Origin: Segatella maculosa DSM 19339 = JCM 15638
GTDB taxonomy: Bacteria > Bacteroidota > Bacteroidia > Bacteroidales > Bacteroidaceae
Length of the DNA: 64,000 nucleotides
Reading direction: 5' to 3'
Assembly (NCBI RefSeq): GCF_000382385.1
Contig: NZ_KB908320.1
Location: 186,001-250,000 of the forward strand
This document shows, in pieces, positions 28,535 to 37,113 of the stretch; the first letter of the stretch is position 1, and every line of letters begins with the position of its first letter. The notes below the pieces were generated by a model. The model did no database searches, was not told the DNA's origin, and was given only the letters and a program-made list of their open reading frames with translations. Both the position numbers and the translations under genes were made by a program.

Positions 28535-28802
28535 CGTATAAAACGGAGAAATGGCGCGTAAAATATGCAGGAATGGATTGCAGAATGAATGATTTCGGCT
28601 TTCAATATCAGCCATATTGTGCGGCAAAGTGATGCATATTACCACACAATATGGTTTATTTCAATCGCTAAAGCGAAGAGAATTGAAAGGTAAAGGCTAA
28701 CAGACAGAAAGACCGTACGGCTGTTTTTGTCCGCTATTTTGAGTTTTTCTTTAAAATAAATTAAACATGGAAGCTTTGTATTCGAAGCATAGCTTCACCG
28801 AC

Positions 28803-30329
28803 TTAAAAAGGCATCGGACCGTTATCGTCTCTTGGTGGCGGACCAAAAGGATTATCCATAGGCGGCATATCGCCTCCGTTCATTTTGGAACCGATGATTT
28901 CTCCACCGCCAGAAGCCGTGTTATAAGACTCTTCGGGGTTACGGAAGCTGGTGAATTCGCCCTTGAACGTAAGGAGAACGTCGCCGGTTGCGCCCTTACG
29001 ATGCTTGGCAATGATGACCTGCGCCATGCCATGAAGGTCGTTACCTTTCTCGTCTTGATAGATATGATAGTATTCCGGACGATGAACGAACAGTACCATG
29101 TCGGCATCTTGCTCTATGGCTCCCGACTCACGCAGGTCACTCAGCTGCGGACGCTTACCCTCAAGGCCCTCACGGTTCTCTACCGTTCGGTTCAACTGCG
29201 ACAAGGCGAGAATAGGAATATCAAGCTCTTTAGCAAGCCCTTTCAGCGAACGTGAGATGGTAGACACCTCTTCCTGCCGACTACCGAACTTCATTCCGTT
29301 GGCATTCATCAGCTGAAGATAGTCGATCATGATGATTTTTACTCCTTTTTCGCGCACCAATCGGCGGGCCTTCGTGCGGAGTTCGAATACGGAAAGTCCA
29401 GGGGTATCGTCGATATAAACAGGCGATCCGGTCAATTTAGGCAGATGCTTGTCGAGCCGATCCCATTCATCTGGCGACAACTGACCGTTGAGCATCTTGC
29501 CACCTGCTATCTCACAAGTGTTTGAGATAAGGCGATTCACGAGCTGAACATTATTCATTTCGAGAGAGAAGAACGCAATAGGAACATGCTCATCTACGGC
29601 AATATTCTTGGCCAAACTCAATGCAAAAGAGGTCTTACCCATGGCAGGTCGGCCGGCAATAATCACCAAATCGCTCTTCTGCCAGCCGCTCGTCATCTCG
29701 TCAAGCTTCGTATATCCCGTCGGAATACCCGTCAGGCCGCTTGGATCGGCAGATGCTTTCTGCAGAATATCTATTGCCTGCTGAATGATAGGATCAATCT
29801 GCGTGTAATCCTGCTTCATGTTCTTTTGAGAGATTTCAAAAAGACTACCTTCAGCTTCCTGCATCAACAAATCGACGTCAACCGTATCATCGAAGGCCTT
29901 TTCCTCAACTCTGCTGGCAAACTGTATCAGTTGTCGGGCAAGGTGCTTTTGGGCAAGAATGTGAGCATGATATTCTACATTGGCAGACGAAGCTACACGG
30001 TCGCTGATTTCAAGCAAATAGCTTGGTCCGCCGACATCATCAATGGTGCCTTCCGCTTTCAGTTGCTCCGTCACGGTCATGATATCAACCGGACGCTCGC
30101 TCATATTGAGGTTCTGAATGGCCTGATAGATTTTCTGGTTGCGAGGCTCATAAAACGTCTCGGGACGAATGAACTCTGATATCAGCGAGAATGCGTCTTT
30201 ATCTATCATCAATGCACCGATGACGGCACGTTCTATGTCGGTGGCTTGTGGTTGCAAGTGACTGTAAGTGGTGTCTATGCCAGCCGACGGCTTGCGATGT
30301 CGCGGGGTATTGCTGTTGTTCTCTGCCAT
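28803..30329 (-). CDS. dnaB: Replicative DNA helicase
   Basis: About 508 residues from the ATG at 30329 (MAENNSNTPRHRKPSAG). A longer frame runs 28 codons upstream but crosses the likely promoter box, so I reject that start. The N-terminal primase-interaction domain (ATDIERAVIGALMID) is followed by the RecA-like helicase with Walker A AGRPAMGKTSFALSL, Walker B IIMIDYLQLM and SQLNRTVENR. The C-terminal ~45 residues are a Gly/Pro/Asn-rich tail. No intein is seen. It unwinds DNA at the fork. Confidence 0.96.
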   Translation of the reverse strand: MAENNSNTPRHRKPSAGIDTTYSHLQPQATDIERAVIGALMIDKDAFSLISEFIRPETFYEPRNQKIYQAIQNLNMSERPVDIMTVTEQLKAEGTIDDVGGPSYLLEISDRVASSANVEYHAHILAQKHLARQLIQFASRVEEKAFDDTVDVDLLMQEAEGSLFEISQKNMKQDYTQIDPIIQQAIDILQKASADPSGLTGIPTGYTKLDEMTSGWQKSDLVIIAGRPAMGKTSFALSLAKNIAVDEHVPIAFFSLEMNNVQLVNRLISNTCEIAGGKMLNGQLSPDEWDRLDKHLPKLTGSPVYIDDTPGLSVFELRTKARRLVREKGVKIIMIDYLQLMNANGMKFGSRQEEVSTISRSLKGLAKELDIPILALSQLNRTVENREGLEGKRPQLSDLRESGAIEQDADMVLFVHRPEYYHIYQDEKGNDLHGMAQVIIAKHRKGATGDVLLTFKGEFTSFRNPEESYNTASGGGEIIGSKMNGGDMPPMDNPFGPPPRDDNGPMPF

Positions 30330-30346
30330 GAAAAAAAGATTTTCGG

Positions 30347-30405
30347 CAAAGGTAGTCATTTTTTGTCTATATGAGTTCTCGGTAAACGGATTTTTTGTAT
30401 TTTTG
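30347..30405. promoter_or_regulatory. Divergent -7 boxes for dnaB and ispE
   Basis: The minus strand TACCTTTGC (30347-30354) lies 18 bp upstream of the dnaB start and supports the 30329 ATG. The plus strand TATTTTTGC (30398-30405) lies 26 bp upstream of ispE. Confidence 0.6.
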
Positions 30406-30430
30406 CAATACATAAATCAATACACAGACT

Positions 30431-31270
30431 ATGATTACTTTTCCTTGCGCCAAGATTAACCTCGGACTGAATATCGTTGGGCAACGACCAAACGGTTACC
30501 ATGACCTTGAGACGGTTTTCTACCCTGTTCCGCTTTGCGATGCGCTCGAAATCAAATACATGGGAGAAGAATTCCCTTCGGAAGTGGATTGTGATTTGAA
30601 GGTGACCGGGAATGTCGTAAACTGCAATGAAGCCGACAACCTCGTCATCAAAGCCTATAATCTCTTGGCGAAAGACTACAAACTGCCACGCGTCCACGCC
30701 CATCTTTATAAACAAATTCCGTCAGAGGCCGGTTTGGGTGGTGGCTCCAGTGACGCGGCATACATGATCAGACTGCTTGACGAACGCTTCAGACTGAACA
30801 TCGGCAAGGCCGAAATGGAACGCTATGCTGCAAGATTAGGAGCCGATTGCGCGTTCTTCATCAGTAGCGAACCTTCGTTTGCCACGGGCATAGGCGATGA
30901 ACTCATGCCTGCAGACGGGCCAAAAGGAAATCTGGACGGCTATCATATTGCGATTGTAAAACCAAACATAGCCGTCTCGACCAAAGAGGCCTATGCCAAC
31001 ATCTCTCCCCATAAGCCGGAAAAATGCTGCAGAGACATCGTAAGGCAGCCCATCGAAACGTGGAAAGATGAACTCATCAACGACTTTGAAGTGCCTATAT
31101 TCAACCGTCATCCAGATTTGGCAGCCATCAAAAAGCAACTTTACCAACTTGGTGCCGTCTATGCTGCCATGAGTGGAAGCGGCAGCAGTCTTTTCGGCCT
31201 CTTCAAGGAAGAACCATGCCATCTTAACACTGCGTTTGCAAACTGTTTCACTTTTACCGCCAAACTCTGA
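30431..31270 (+). CDS. ispE: 4-diphosphocytidyl-2-C-methyl-D-erythritol kinase
   Basis: 279 residues, GHMP kinase family. MITFPCAKINLGLNIVGQRPNGYHDLETVF is the substrate-binding N terminus, PSEAGLGGGSSDAAY the ATP loop (residues about 97-111), and AAMSGSGSSLFGLF the third GHMP motif. It phosphorylates CDP-ME in the MEP isoprenoid pathway. It is monocistronic, with its own promoter box and a strong terminator. Confidence 0.96.
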   Translation: MITFPCAKINLGLNIVGQRPNGYHDLETVFYPVPLCDALEIKYMGEEFPSEVDCDLKVTGNVVNCNEADNLVIKAYNLLAKDYKLPRVHAHLYKQIPSEAGLGGGSSDAAYMIRLLDERFRLNIGKAEMERYAARLGADCAFFISSEPSFATGIGDELMPADGPKGNLDGYHIAIVKPNIAVSTKEAYANISPHKPEKCCRDIVRQPIETWKDELINDFEVPIFNRHPDLAAIKKQLYQLGAVYAAMSGSGSSLFGLFKEEPCHLNTAFANCFTFTAKL

Positions 31271-31336
31271 CATAAGAAAACCGCATACACATGTATCAAT
31301 AAGGCATTCACATATTTCTGAGATTACAATTCCAAG

Positions 31337-31377
31337 CGTCCGACATCTCCTTGCAAGGTAATGTCGGACGTAGTTTT
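31337..31377 (+). terminator. ispE terminator
   Basis: 10-bp stem CGTCCGACAT (31337-31346) / ATGTCGGACG (31361-31370) with an inner CCTTGCAAGG palindrome, then TAGTTTTTG. Confidence 0.88.
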
Positions 31378-31480
31378 TGTAAATTATTTTCAAATCTTAT
31401 TATTCCCATGAGAACCGGAAAAGAGTCGAAAAAACCGCCCTTGTAACTTACTGATATTCAGTGTGCTATGAGCGTCAAAA

Positions 31481-31596
31481 TTCCCTTATAAGAGAATTCA
31501 AATTCGCTTATAAGACAATTTAAATTCTCTTATAAGACAATTTCAAAAAAATGCGTAGTAAATCTCAAAAGTGTGCGCAGTAAGTTTGAAAAGACT
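31481..31596. repeat. 22-bp tandem array, two sequence classes
   Basis: Three AT-rich units with the dyad CTTATAAG centred at 31488.5, 31510.5 and 31532.5. Two further units (GCGTAGTAAATCTCAAAAG and GCGCAGTAAGTTTGAAAAG) start at 31553 and 31575, also 22 bp apart. It lies between ispE and the HU gene. Confidence 0.85.
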
Positions 31597-32095
31597 TATA
31601 ACTGTAAATTATTTTCATACGAATTAAATTTCGACTGGCATCGTAGCAAATGAATATAAAGAGCGTAGAAAAATACGGAAAAAAGAGGTATTTCGCCTTT
31701 TTCCTCCCAATTCTGTACTTCTCGTTTGCCTGTCTTCCGTCACCTTTTCAGGACTTTGTTTGGATTGGACGACTACAGGCATAGGGTGTACTCTGCAGGT
31801 TTCATCGCCTGCCTACGGATGGTCGTACTTTTTGGGCTTACAGTAAGACCATCATTATCCCAAGTTCGCATAATATAATATATCAAGGAGAAGCAACAAA
31901 AGATGGAGATGAGAATGAAGACAAGAAGCAGCGAGCGGAAGTGTTCCGACAATTCACCGTGAGCTGCTCCTTAGCGGAGAAGTTGCGCCTCCTCTCCCAG
32001 TATGATGAATACTGAAAATGAACTGCTTCGGGTATTTTTTTGCACAGTATTATTGAAAAAACAGCAATAAATTTTCATATCATCTAAAAAAATCG
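31597..32095. other. Intergenic stretch with a structured segment, no gene supported
   Basis: About 500 bp between the ispE array and the HU promoter. Around 31768-31835 the plus strand can form nested pairs (ACGAC...GTCGT, AGGCA...TGCCT, GCAGG...CCTGC), as a folded RNA might. At about 31905-32015 a short frame (QRAEVFRQFTVSCSLAEKLR) has no start I trust and may be a gene remnant. Confidence 0.4.
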
Positions 32096-32103
32096 TATAT
32101 TTG
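32096..32103 (+). promoter_or_regulatory. -7 box for HU gene
   Basis: TATATTTGC 64 bp upstream of the HU ATG. Confidence 0.6.
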
Positions 32104-32166
32104 CAGACCCGAAAGAGTGGGTGACATAAATTAAAGTAATCAGAATTCAATTTTATATTTACAGAC

Positions 32167-32448
32167 ATGACAAAGGCAGACATCATTAATGAGATTGCAT
32201 CAACGACAGGAATTCCCAAGAAAGACGTGGGCGTCGTTGTCGAGAGTTTTATGGAAACCATCAAAAAGAGCCTGCTTGAAGAGAGAGAGAACGTATACCT
32301 CCGTGGCTTCGGCAGTTTTGTCATCAAACACCGGGCCGCCAAGACCGCACGTAATATTCTCAAGAACACGACAATAATGGTCGAGGCTCACGACTTGCCA
32401 AGTTTCAAGCCGTCAAAAGCATTCGTTGAGCAGATGAAAGGCGAATAA
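32167..32448 (+). CDS. hup: HU/IHF-family DNA-binding protein
   Basis: 93 residues, full length. MTKADIINEIASTTGIPKKDV opens the helical dimerisation part, NVYLRGFGSFVIKHRAAKTARN is the beta-arm base signature, and FKPSKAFVEQMK closes it. It bends and compacts DNA as a dimer. Followed 31 bp later by a 29-codon basic ORF and then a terminator, so the two probably share a transcript. Confidence 0.95.
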   Translation: MTKADIINEIASTTGIPKKDVGVVVESFMETIKKSLLEERENVYLRGFGSFVIKHRAAKTARNILKNTTIMVEAHDLPSFKPSKAFVEQMKGE

Positions 32449-32479
32449 CTATCAAAACATTATATAAAATTTCAAAATC

Positions 32480-32569
32480 ATGCCAAACGGAAAGAAGAAG
32501 AAGGGCCACAAGATGGCCACTCACAAGCGCAAAAAGAGATTGCGCAAGAATAGACATAAGAGCAAGTAA
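32480..32569 (+). CDS. 29-aa highly basic protein (AURKAIP1/COX24, mS38-like)
   Basis: 29 codons, MPNGKKKKGHKMATHKRKK then RLRKNRHKSK: 17 of 29 residues are Lys, Arg or His. The K-x-x-K-M-x-x-H-K-x-x-K-R-L-R-K-x-R pattern matches the AURKAIP1/COX24 domain of mitoribosomal protein mS38, small versions of which are known in Bacteroidetes. Probably a small-subunit ribosomal component; that is inference from the motif. Too short for routine gene callers. Followed by a perfect-stem terminator. Confidence 0.8.
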   Translation: MPNGKKKKGHKMATHKRKKRLRKNRHKSK

Positions 32570-32595
32570 TCGCTCGATAGCCTATTAAGGACTCT

Positions 32596-32640
32596 GGGGC
32601 ATGTCAACTAATCCACAAGGAGGCGTGACATGCCCCTTTG
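32596..32640 (+). terminator. Terminator after HU and the basic 29-mer
   Basis: 11-bp stem GGGGCATGTCA (32596-32606) / TGACATGCCCC (32626-32636), then TTTG. Confidence 0.85.
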
Positions 32641-32674
32641 TAGTAACAGTCAGAACTAAGTAAAGATTTTCAAA

Positions 32675-34249
32675 ATGACCAGCGAAGTTGTAATCGACGT
32701 AAGAGACAAAGAGATTTCGATTGCCCTATTAGAAGACAAAAAACTCGTAGAGTATCAGAATGAGCCGCGACAGGCCTCTTTCTCTGTTGGCAACATCTAT
32801 GCAGCAAAAGTTAAGAAACTCATGCCGGGACTTAATGCCTGCTTCGTAGATGTTGGTTATGAACGCGACGCTTTTCTCCACTATCTTGACTTAGGCAGTC
32901 AATTCAATTCTTACACGAAATACCTGAAACAGGTAGGCAGTGACAGGAAGAGACTCTATCCTTTCAGCAAGGCGCAGAAACTTCCCGACCTGAAGAAAGA
33001 TGGCAGCGTACAGCAAGTGCTTACCGTGGGCCAAGAGGTCTTGGTGCAAATCATCAAAGAACCAATCTCTACAAAAGGACCTCGTCTGACAGGCGAATTG
33101 TCCTTCGCAGGACGCTTCATCGTCTTGATTCCGTTCGGAGATAAAGTCTCGGTCTCCTCAAAAATCAAAAGCGGAGAAGAACGTGCAAGGCTCAAGCAGC
33201 TCATCTATAGCATCAAACCGAAGAACTGCGGCGTCATTGTCAGAACGGTTGCCGAAGGAAAGCGGGTGGCAGAGCTTGACACCGAGATGAATGTCTTGAC
33301 CAAGCGATGGGAAGATGCTATCCTCAAAACGCAGAAACAACAGAAAAGGCCACAGTTGGTATTCGAAGAAACAGGAAGGGCGATCGCCATGCTGCGAGAC
33401 CTATTCAATCCGAGTTTCGAAAACATCTACGTGAACAACGAAGAAGCCTATAACGAAGTTAAACACTACCTGACACTCATTGCCCCCGAAAAGGCAGACA
33501 TCGTCAAGCATTACACAGGAAAAGTGCCTATCTTCGACAACTTCAATGTTACGAAACAAATCAAATCAAGCTTCGGTAAGACCATTAATTATAAGCATGG
33601 CGCTTACTTGATCATAGAGCACACCGAGGCCTTACATGTTGTTGACGTGAACAGCGGTAACCGCACAAGGTCGGAAAACGGACAGGAAGCTAACGCCTTG
33701 GACGTCAATCTGGGTGCGGCCGACGAGTTGGCACGCCAACTGCGACTCCGCGACATGGGAGGCATCATCGTGGTCGACTTCATCGACATGAACCTTGCAG
33801 AAGACCGACAGATGCTTTATGAGCGCATGTGCAAAAACATGCAGAAGGACAGAGCCAGACACAATATCCTTCCTTTGAGCAAGTTCGGGCTCATGCAAAT
33901 CACGCGCCAGCGTGTGCGCCCGGCCATGGACGTCAATGTCGAAGAGACCTGCCCCACTTGCAATGGAACGGGAAAGATCAGGTCGAGCATTCTCTTCACC
34001 GACCAGTTGGAAAGAAAGATTGACAGCCTTGTCAACAAGATAGGCATCACGAAATTCTATTTGCATATCCACCCGTATGTAGCGGCCTACATCAACAAGG
34101 GCTTTATCTCCCTTCGACGCAAATGGCAGCTGAAATACGGCTTCGGCGTACATATCATTCCTTCGCAGAAACTTGCATTCCTGCAATACGAGTTTTACGA
34201 CATGAAGGGAGAGTTCATCGATATGAAAGAAGAAATAGAAACCAAGTAG
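32675..34249 (+). CDS. rng: Ribonuclease E/G family protein (RNase G)
   Basis: 524 residues. The S1 insertion holds GNIYAAKVKKLMPGLNACFVDVG, the catalytic core has VVDVNSGNR and GGIIVVDFIDM with the metal Asp residues, and the zinc link is CPTCNGTGK. It has no long C-terminal degradosome scaffold, so it is G-type by length. It processes rRNA 5' ends and decays mRNA. It follows the HU/29-mer terminator and ends at its own terminator (34273-34315). Confidence 0.94.
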   Translation: MTSEVVIDVRDKEISIALLEDKKLVEYQNEPRQASFSVGNIYAAKVKKLMPGLNACFVDVGYERDAFLHYLDLGSQFNSYTKYLKQVGSDRKRLYPFSKAQKLPDLKKDGSVQQVLTVGQEVLVQIIKEPISTKGPRLTGELSFAGRFIVLIPFGDKVSVSSKIKSGEERARLKQLIYSIKPKNCGVIVRTVAEGKRVAELDTEMNVLTKRWEDAILKTQKQQKRPQLVFEETGRAIAMLRDLFNPSFENIYVNNEEAYNEVKHYLTLIAPEKADIVKHYTGKVPIFDNFNVTKQIKSSFGKTINYKHGAYLIIEHTEALHVVDVNSGNRTRSENGQEANALDVNLGAADELARQLRLRDMGGIIVVDFIDMNLAEDRQMLYERMCKNMQKDRARHNILPLSKFGLMQITRQRVRPAMDVNVEETCPTCNGTGKIRSSILFTDQLERKIDSLVNKIGITKFYLHIHPYVAAYINKGFISLRRKWQLKYGFGVHIIPSQKLAFLQYEFYDMKGEFIDMKEEIETK

Positions 34250-34272
34250 AGAACGTCGCTTAAGAACAAATC

Positions 34273-34315
34273 TATCGGAAGGACATCTTTGTGACGTCCT
34301 CCCGATATGTTTTTT
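34273..34315 (+). terminator. rng terminator
   Basis: ATCGGAAGGAC / GTCCTCCCGAT, an 11-bp stem with one mismatch, then ATGTTTTTTG. Confidence 0.8.
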
Positions 34316-34334
34316 GTTTGAAGAAGACATGCAA

Positions 34335-34364
34335 AAAGGCACACCGAAAAATCAATGTGCCTTT
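34335..34364 (-). terminator. Terminator of the coiled-coil protein gene
   Basis: Stem AAAGGCACA / TGTGCCTTT. On the minus strand it lies 38 bp after the stop and runs into TTTTTGC. Confidence 0.75.
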
Positions 34365-34401
34365 GCAATAATAATAACCAAAAACTTCTAAACGAAGAAA
34401 A

Positions 34402-34998
34402 TTACTTCATCAGTGTTACCTTGCCGGCCTTTACGATAGCGTCCTTAGCGGCCTTCATTTCGTTGCGGAGCGTTTCGATAGCCTGACGTGCACCGTCAAT
34501 TTTTGCCTTATAGCTGTCCTGCTCCTGAGCCATCTTGTTCTTATAGTTGTCCTGCTCCTGAGCCATCTTGTTCTTATAATTGTCCTGCTCTTGAGCCATC
34601 TGGTTCTTATACTTCTCGTTCACCTGATTCAACTGCGCCTTGCAATTCTCAATTTCTTGGTTCAACTGTGCAATCTTGCCCTTGATGACATCCTGTTCCT
34701 TAGCCAAGTTGGCCTTGCTTGTCTCCTGACTTTGTGTCATCTTGGCCTTATAGTTCTCAGAGGATTGGTTCATCTGAGCCTTGTAGTTATCTGCAGACTG
34801 GCTCATCTTGGCCTTGTAGTTCTCGATGTCTTGGGTCAGCTGCGCAATCTTCGTCTCACCAGCATTGAAGTCATAGGTGACCCCCTGCGGACCAACTTTA
34901 GCGAATACTTTCTTTACCTCTGCCGAATCTACTGCCGACGAAGCGAAACCCATTGTTGCTGAGCAAACGAGGGCCAACGTTAAAATAAACTTTTTCAT
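34402..34998 (-). CDS. Exported coiled-coil protein with 11-residue repeats
   Basis: 198 residues from the ATG at 34998, which gives a clean signal peptide (KKFILTLALVCSATMGFASS); an upstream in-frame ATG does not. Residues about 50-185 form a nearly continuous helix of 11-residue units such as NYKNKMAQEQD, three of them nearly identical at DNA level (33-bp repeats near 34498-34600), and others like NYKAKMTQSQE. An 11-residue period fits a right-handed coiled coil. The family is not recognised. A periplasmic or outer-membrane fibrous role is possible. Confidence 0.75.
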   Translation of the reverse strand: MKKFILTLALVCSATMGFASSAVDSAEVKKVFAKVGPQGVTYDFNAGETKIAQLTQDIENYKAKMSQSADNYKAQMNQSSENYKAKMTQSQETSKANLAKEQDVIKGKIAQLNQEIENCKAQLNQVNEKYKNQMAQEQDNYKNKMAQEQDNYKNKMAQEQDSYKAKIDGARQAIETLRNEMKAAKDAIVKAGKVTLMK

Positions 34999-35264
34999 CT
35001 TCTTACTGATTTTATTAAATTTGGATATTTTTATTATTTCATTCGATAGTTTTACGAACTTTGCGTGCAAATTTAGGCTTTTTTTTCAAATTACACAAGT
35101 TTCCGTTGTTTTTTTTGTCTGTTTTAGGAATTATTGCATATAAGAAGCCACTGTAAAGGGATAGACATAGGCTCATCGTTGAACGACAATCGCTTTCCAA
35201 TAAGCATGACGGGAGTCATTAGCCTACTGATATGACAGCCACAGAATAGGGTTTCCTTGCCGAC

Positions 35265-35418
35265 AGATAGTAGGAAAGGTATTTTCCCACCATGGTGGGA
35301 AACCATATATCCTACTATCTCTCGAGATGAACTCCCTATGTAAAGGGGCTCGCATACCTATAATAAAAGGTATTGCACACCTATATAAAGAGGAAGGGAG
35401 CATGTTGGGACGTGCAAC
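35265..35418. repeat. 56-bp near-palindrome and a 23-bp dyad series
   Basis: AGATAGTAGGA (35265-35275) and TCCTACTATCT (35310-35320) share the centre 35292.5 with the inner perfect palindrome TTTCCCACCATGGTGGGAAA. To the right, dyads CCC/GGG (centre 35340.5), ATACCT/AGGTAT (35363.5) and CCT/AGG (35386.5) are exactly 23 bp apart with different arms. It lies between the coiled-coil gene and the B12 operon. Confidence 0.7.
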
Positions 35419-35480
35419 TCGTACGCCTGCTATAACTCGCCTGCCTATCATCAAGAGGGACGAGACGAGCAAAACGAAAA

Positions 35481-35519
35481 GAGGATATGCCATGCTTGGG
35501 ATGCAAACGGCATATCCTC
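35481..35519 (-). terminator. Terminator of the cobalamin uptake operon
   Basis: 11-bp stem GAGGATATGCC / GGCATATCCTC with a 17-nt loop. On the minus strand it is followed by TTTTCG and lies 46 bp after the last operon gene. Confidence 0.88.
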
Positions 35520-35564
35520 TTCCGTAGGCTTCGGCCATGCGACGGGCCGACGGCAAGGAAGCGG

Positions 35565-36065
35565 CTACGATTGGCGGGCGACGGCCAAGGTGAACAGATA
35601 GTCGCTCAGACGGTTCATCAGGCGCATCACGCGTTCGTCGAGCGGATAATCGCGCCGGAGCGTCCACAGGCGTCGCTCGCAGGTGCGTGCCTTCGCTCGC
35701 GCATAGTGCAGGAGCGCTGCGGGAAGACTTCCGCCGGGAACGACAAAGGCGAAACGGTCATTTCCGGATTGCTCGTCGATGAAGTGCTCCAACGCCGTGG
35801 TCATGTCGTCGATGGGAGCATAATCGAACGGTCGGTTCCGTCCGTCGGCAATCAGGCCCATGACGGTCATGAGGAGCCGCTGAATGGTTTGCAGTCGGGC
35901 GAGCTCTACGTCGTCGGGCTGCATCGAGGCTGTGACAATGCCGAGGAGCGAGTTCAATTCATCGAGCTGCCCGTTGGCTTCGACGCGGATATCGTCTTTT
36001 GCCACGCGCTCGCCGTCGAGCAATGAGGTGCGGCCCATGTCGCCGCGCTTGGTATAGATGGCCAT
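35565..36065 (-). CDS. pduO: Cob(I)alamin adenosyltransferase, PduO type
   Basis: 166 residues from the ATG at 36065 (MAIYTKRGDMGRTSLLDGER). A longer frame reaches into btuC and is rejected because this start lies 2 bp after the btuC stop. TKRGDxGxTSLxxGxR is the ATP-binding signature, and FVVPGG plus RTCERRLW are family motifs. It transfers adenosyl from ATP to corrinoid Co(I), making coenzyme B12. As last gene of the riboswitch-controlled operon it couples uptake to activation. Confidence 0.92.
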   Translation of the reverse strand: MAIYTKRGDMGRTSLLDGERVAKDDIRVEANGQLDELNSLLGIVTASMQPDDVELARLQTIQRLLMTVMGLIADGRNRPFDYAPIDDMTTALEHFIDEQSGNDRFAFVVPGGSLPAALLHYARAKARTCERRLWTLRRDYPLDERVMRLMNRLSDYLFTLAVARQS

Positions 36066-36067
36066 GT

Positions 36068-37108
36068 TTATCTTCGTTTTGTGATGACGTATATGATTAC
36101 CGGTGCGCCTATCAGGGGCGTCACGGCATTGAGTGGCAAGATGCCTCCGGCGCCGGGCAGATAGCACAAGAGATTACAAAGCAGTGCGACGGCGGCACCT
36201 AACAGCATCGTTGCGGGCAGGAGCAGGCGGTGGTTGTCGGTGGTCAGTAGCAGGCGTGCGATGTGGGGAACCGATAGGCCGATGAAGGCCACGGGACCAC
36301 AAAAGGCCGTCGTCGTGGCCGTTAGCCAACCGGTGACAAGCAGCAGGAGGTTCCGCGTGAGTCGCGTGTTGATGCCGAGGTTCTCGGCATATTGTTCGCC
36401 AAGGAGCAGGGCGTTGAGCGGTTTTATCAATAAGAGCGAGGCCGCCAATCCGGCGATGTTTGCAGCGGCATAGGCGGGCATGTGGGCCATGGAGACGGCG
36501 CCGAAGTTGCCCATTCCCCACACCATGTAGGACTTCACGCCCTCATCTGTTGCAAAGAAGTTGAGCAGGGAGACGGCTGAATTGGCAAGATAGCCTGTCA
36601 TGATGCCGATAATCAGTAGTATGACGCTGTTTCTGACGGCAGAGGAAAAGAAGAAGAGAAGGACTGTCACGAGCATTGCTCCGGTGAATGCGGCAAGCAG
36701 TATGGCAACAAAGCCGCTTATCGTGAACATCGTGGTCATGATGCTCCCACCCAAGAAGAGCATCACCAACGCGACGCCCAGCCCTGCACCGCCGGTGATG
36801 CCGAAGATACCCGGTCCGGCTAAGGGATTGCGAAAGGCCGTTTGCAGCAGCAGCCCACATACGGCCAAGGAGGAGCCGGTGAGCAATGCTGTCAAGGCCT
36901 GCGGAAGTCGTGACTCCATGATGATATAACTCCACGAAGGGTGCCGGACGAGCAGTGATGCGGCAGCCTCATTGCCCGATGAGGGGAAAATGATTTGCAG
37001 AATGGCCGACGCGGGAATGTCTACGCTACCCACGACCAGATGCAGTGCAAACAGGAAGAGGATGCCTGCGCCCAAGGCGATACAATGTCTTATTGCTTTC
37101 GTTTCCAT
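36068..37108 (-). CDS. btuC: Vitamin B12 ABC transporter permease (FecCD/BtuC family)
   Basis: 346 residues with about ten hydrophobic helices. Family motifs include QTAFRNPLAGPGIFGITGGAGLG (residues about 89-111) and GPVAFIGLSVPHIARLL (about 269-285). It forms the inner-membrane channel with BtuD and receives cargo from BtuF. btuF lies 5 bp upstream and pduO 2 bp downstream. No ATPase gene (BtuD) lies in the operon or window. Confidence 0.92.
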   Translation of the reverse strand: METKAIRHCIALGAGILFLFALHLVVGSVDIPASAILQIIFPSSGNEAAASLLVRHPSWSYIIMESRLPQALTALLTGSSLAVCGLLLQTAFRNPLAGPGIFGITGGAGLGVALVMLFLGGSIMTTMFTISGFVAILLAAFTGAMLVTVLLFFFSSAVRNSVILLIIGIMTGYLANSAVSLLNFFATDEGVKSYMVWGMGNFGAVSMAHMPAYAAANIAGLAASLLLIKPLNALLLGEQYAENLGINTRLTRNLLLLVTGWLTATTTAFCGPVAFIGLSVPHIARLLLTTDNHRLLLPATMLLGAAVALLCNLLCYLPGAGGILPLNAVTPLIGAPVIIYVITKRR

Positions 37109-37113
37109 GCCTT

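Noticed and set aside
28251..28802. 6S RNA or another known structured RNA
   Set aside because: The hairpins are short and isolated and do not make the long bulged rod of 6S; only a promoter-terminator pair is clear.
30330..30413. Upstream start for dnaB
   Set aside because: It would put the start codon upstream of the TACCTTTGC promoter box at 30347-30354.
31905..32015. Short frame with QRAEVFRQFTVSCSLAEKLR as a gene
   Set aside because: No start codon or promoter, and a stop upstream in the same frame; at best a remnant.
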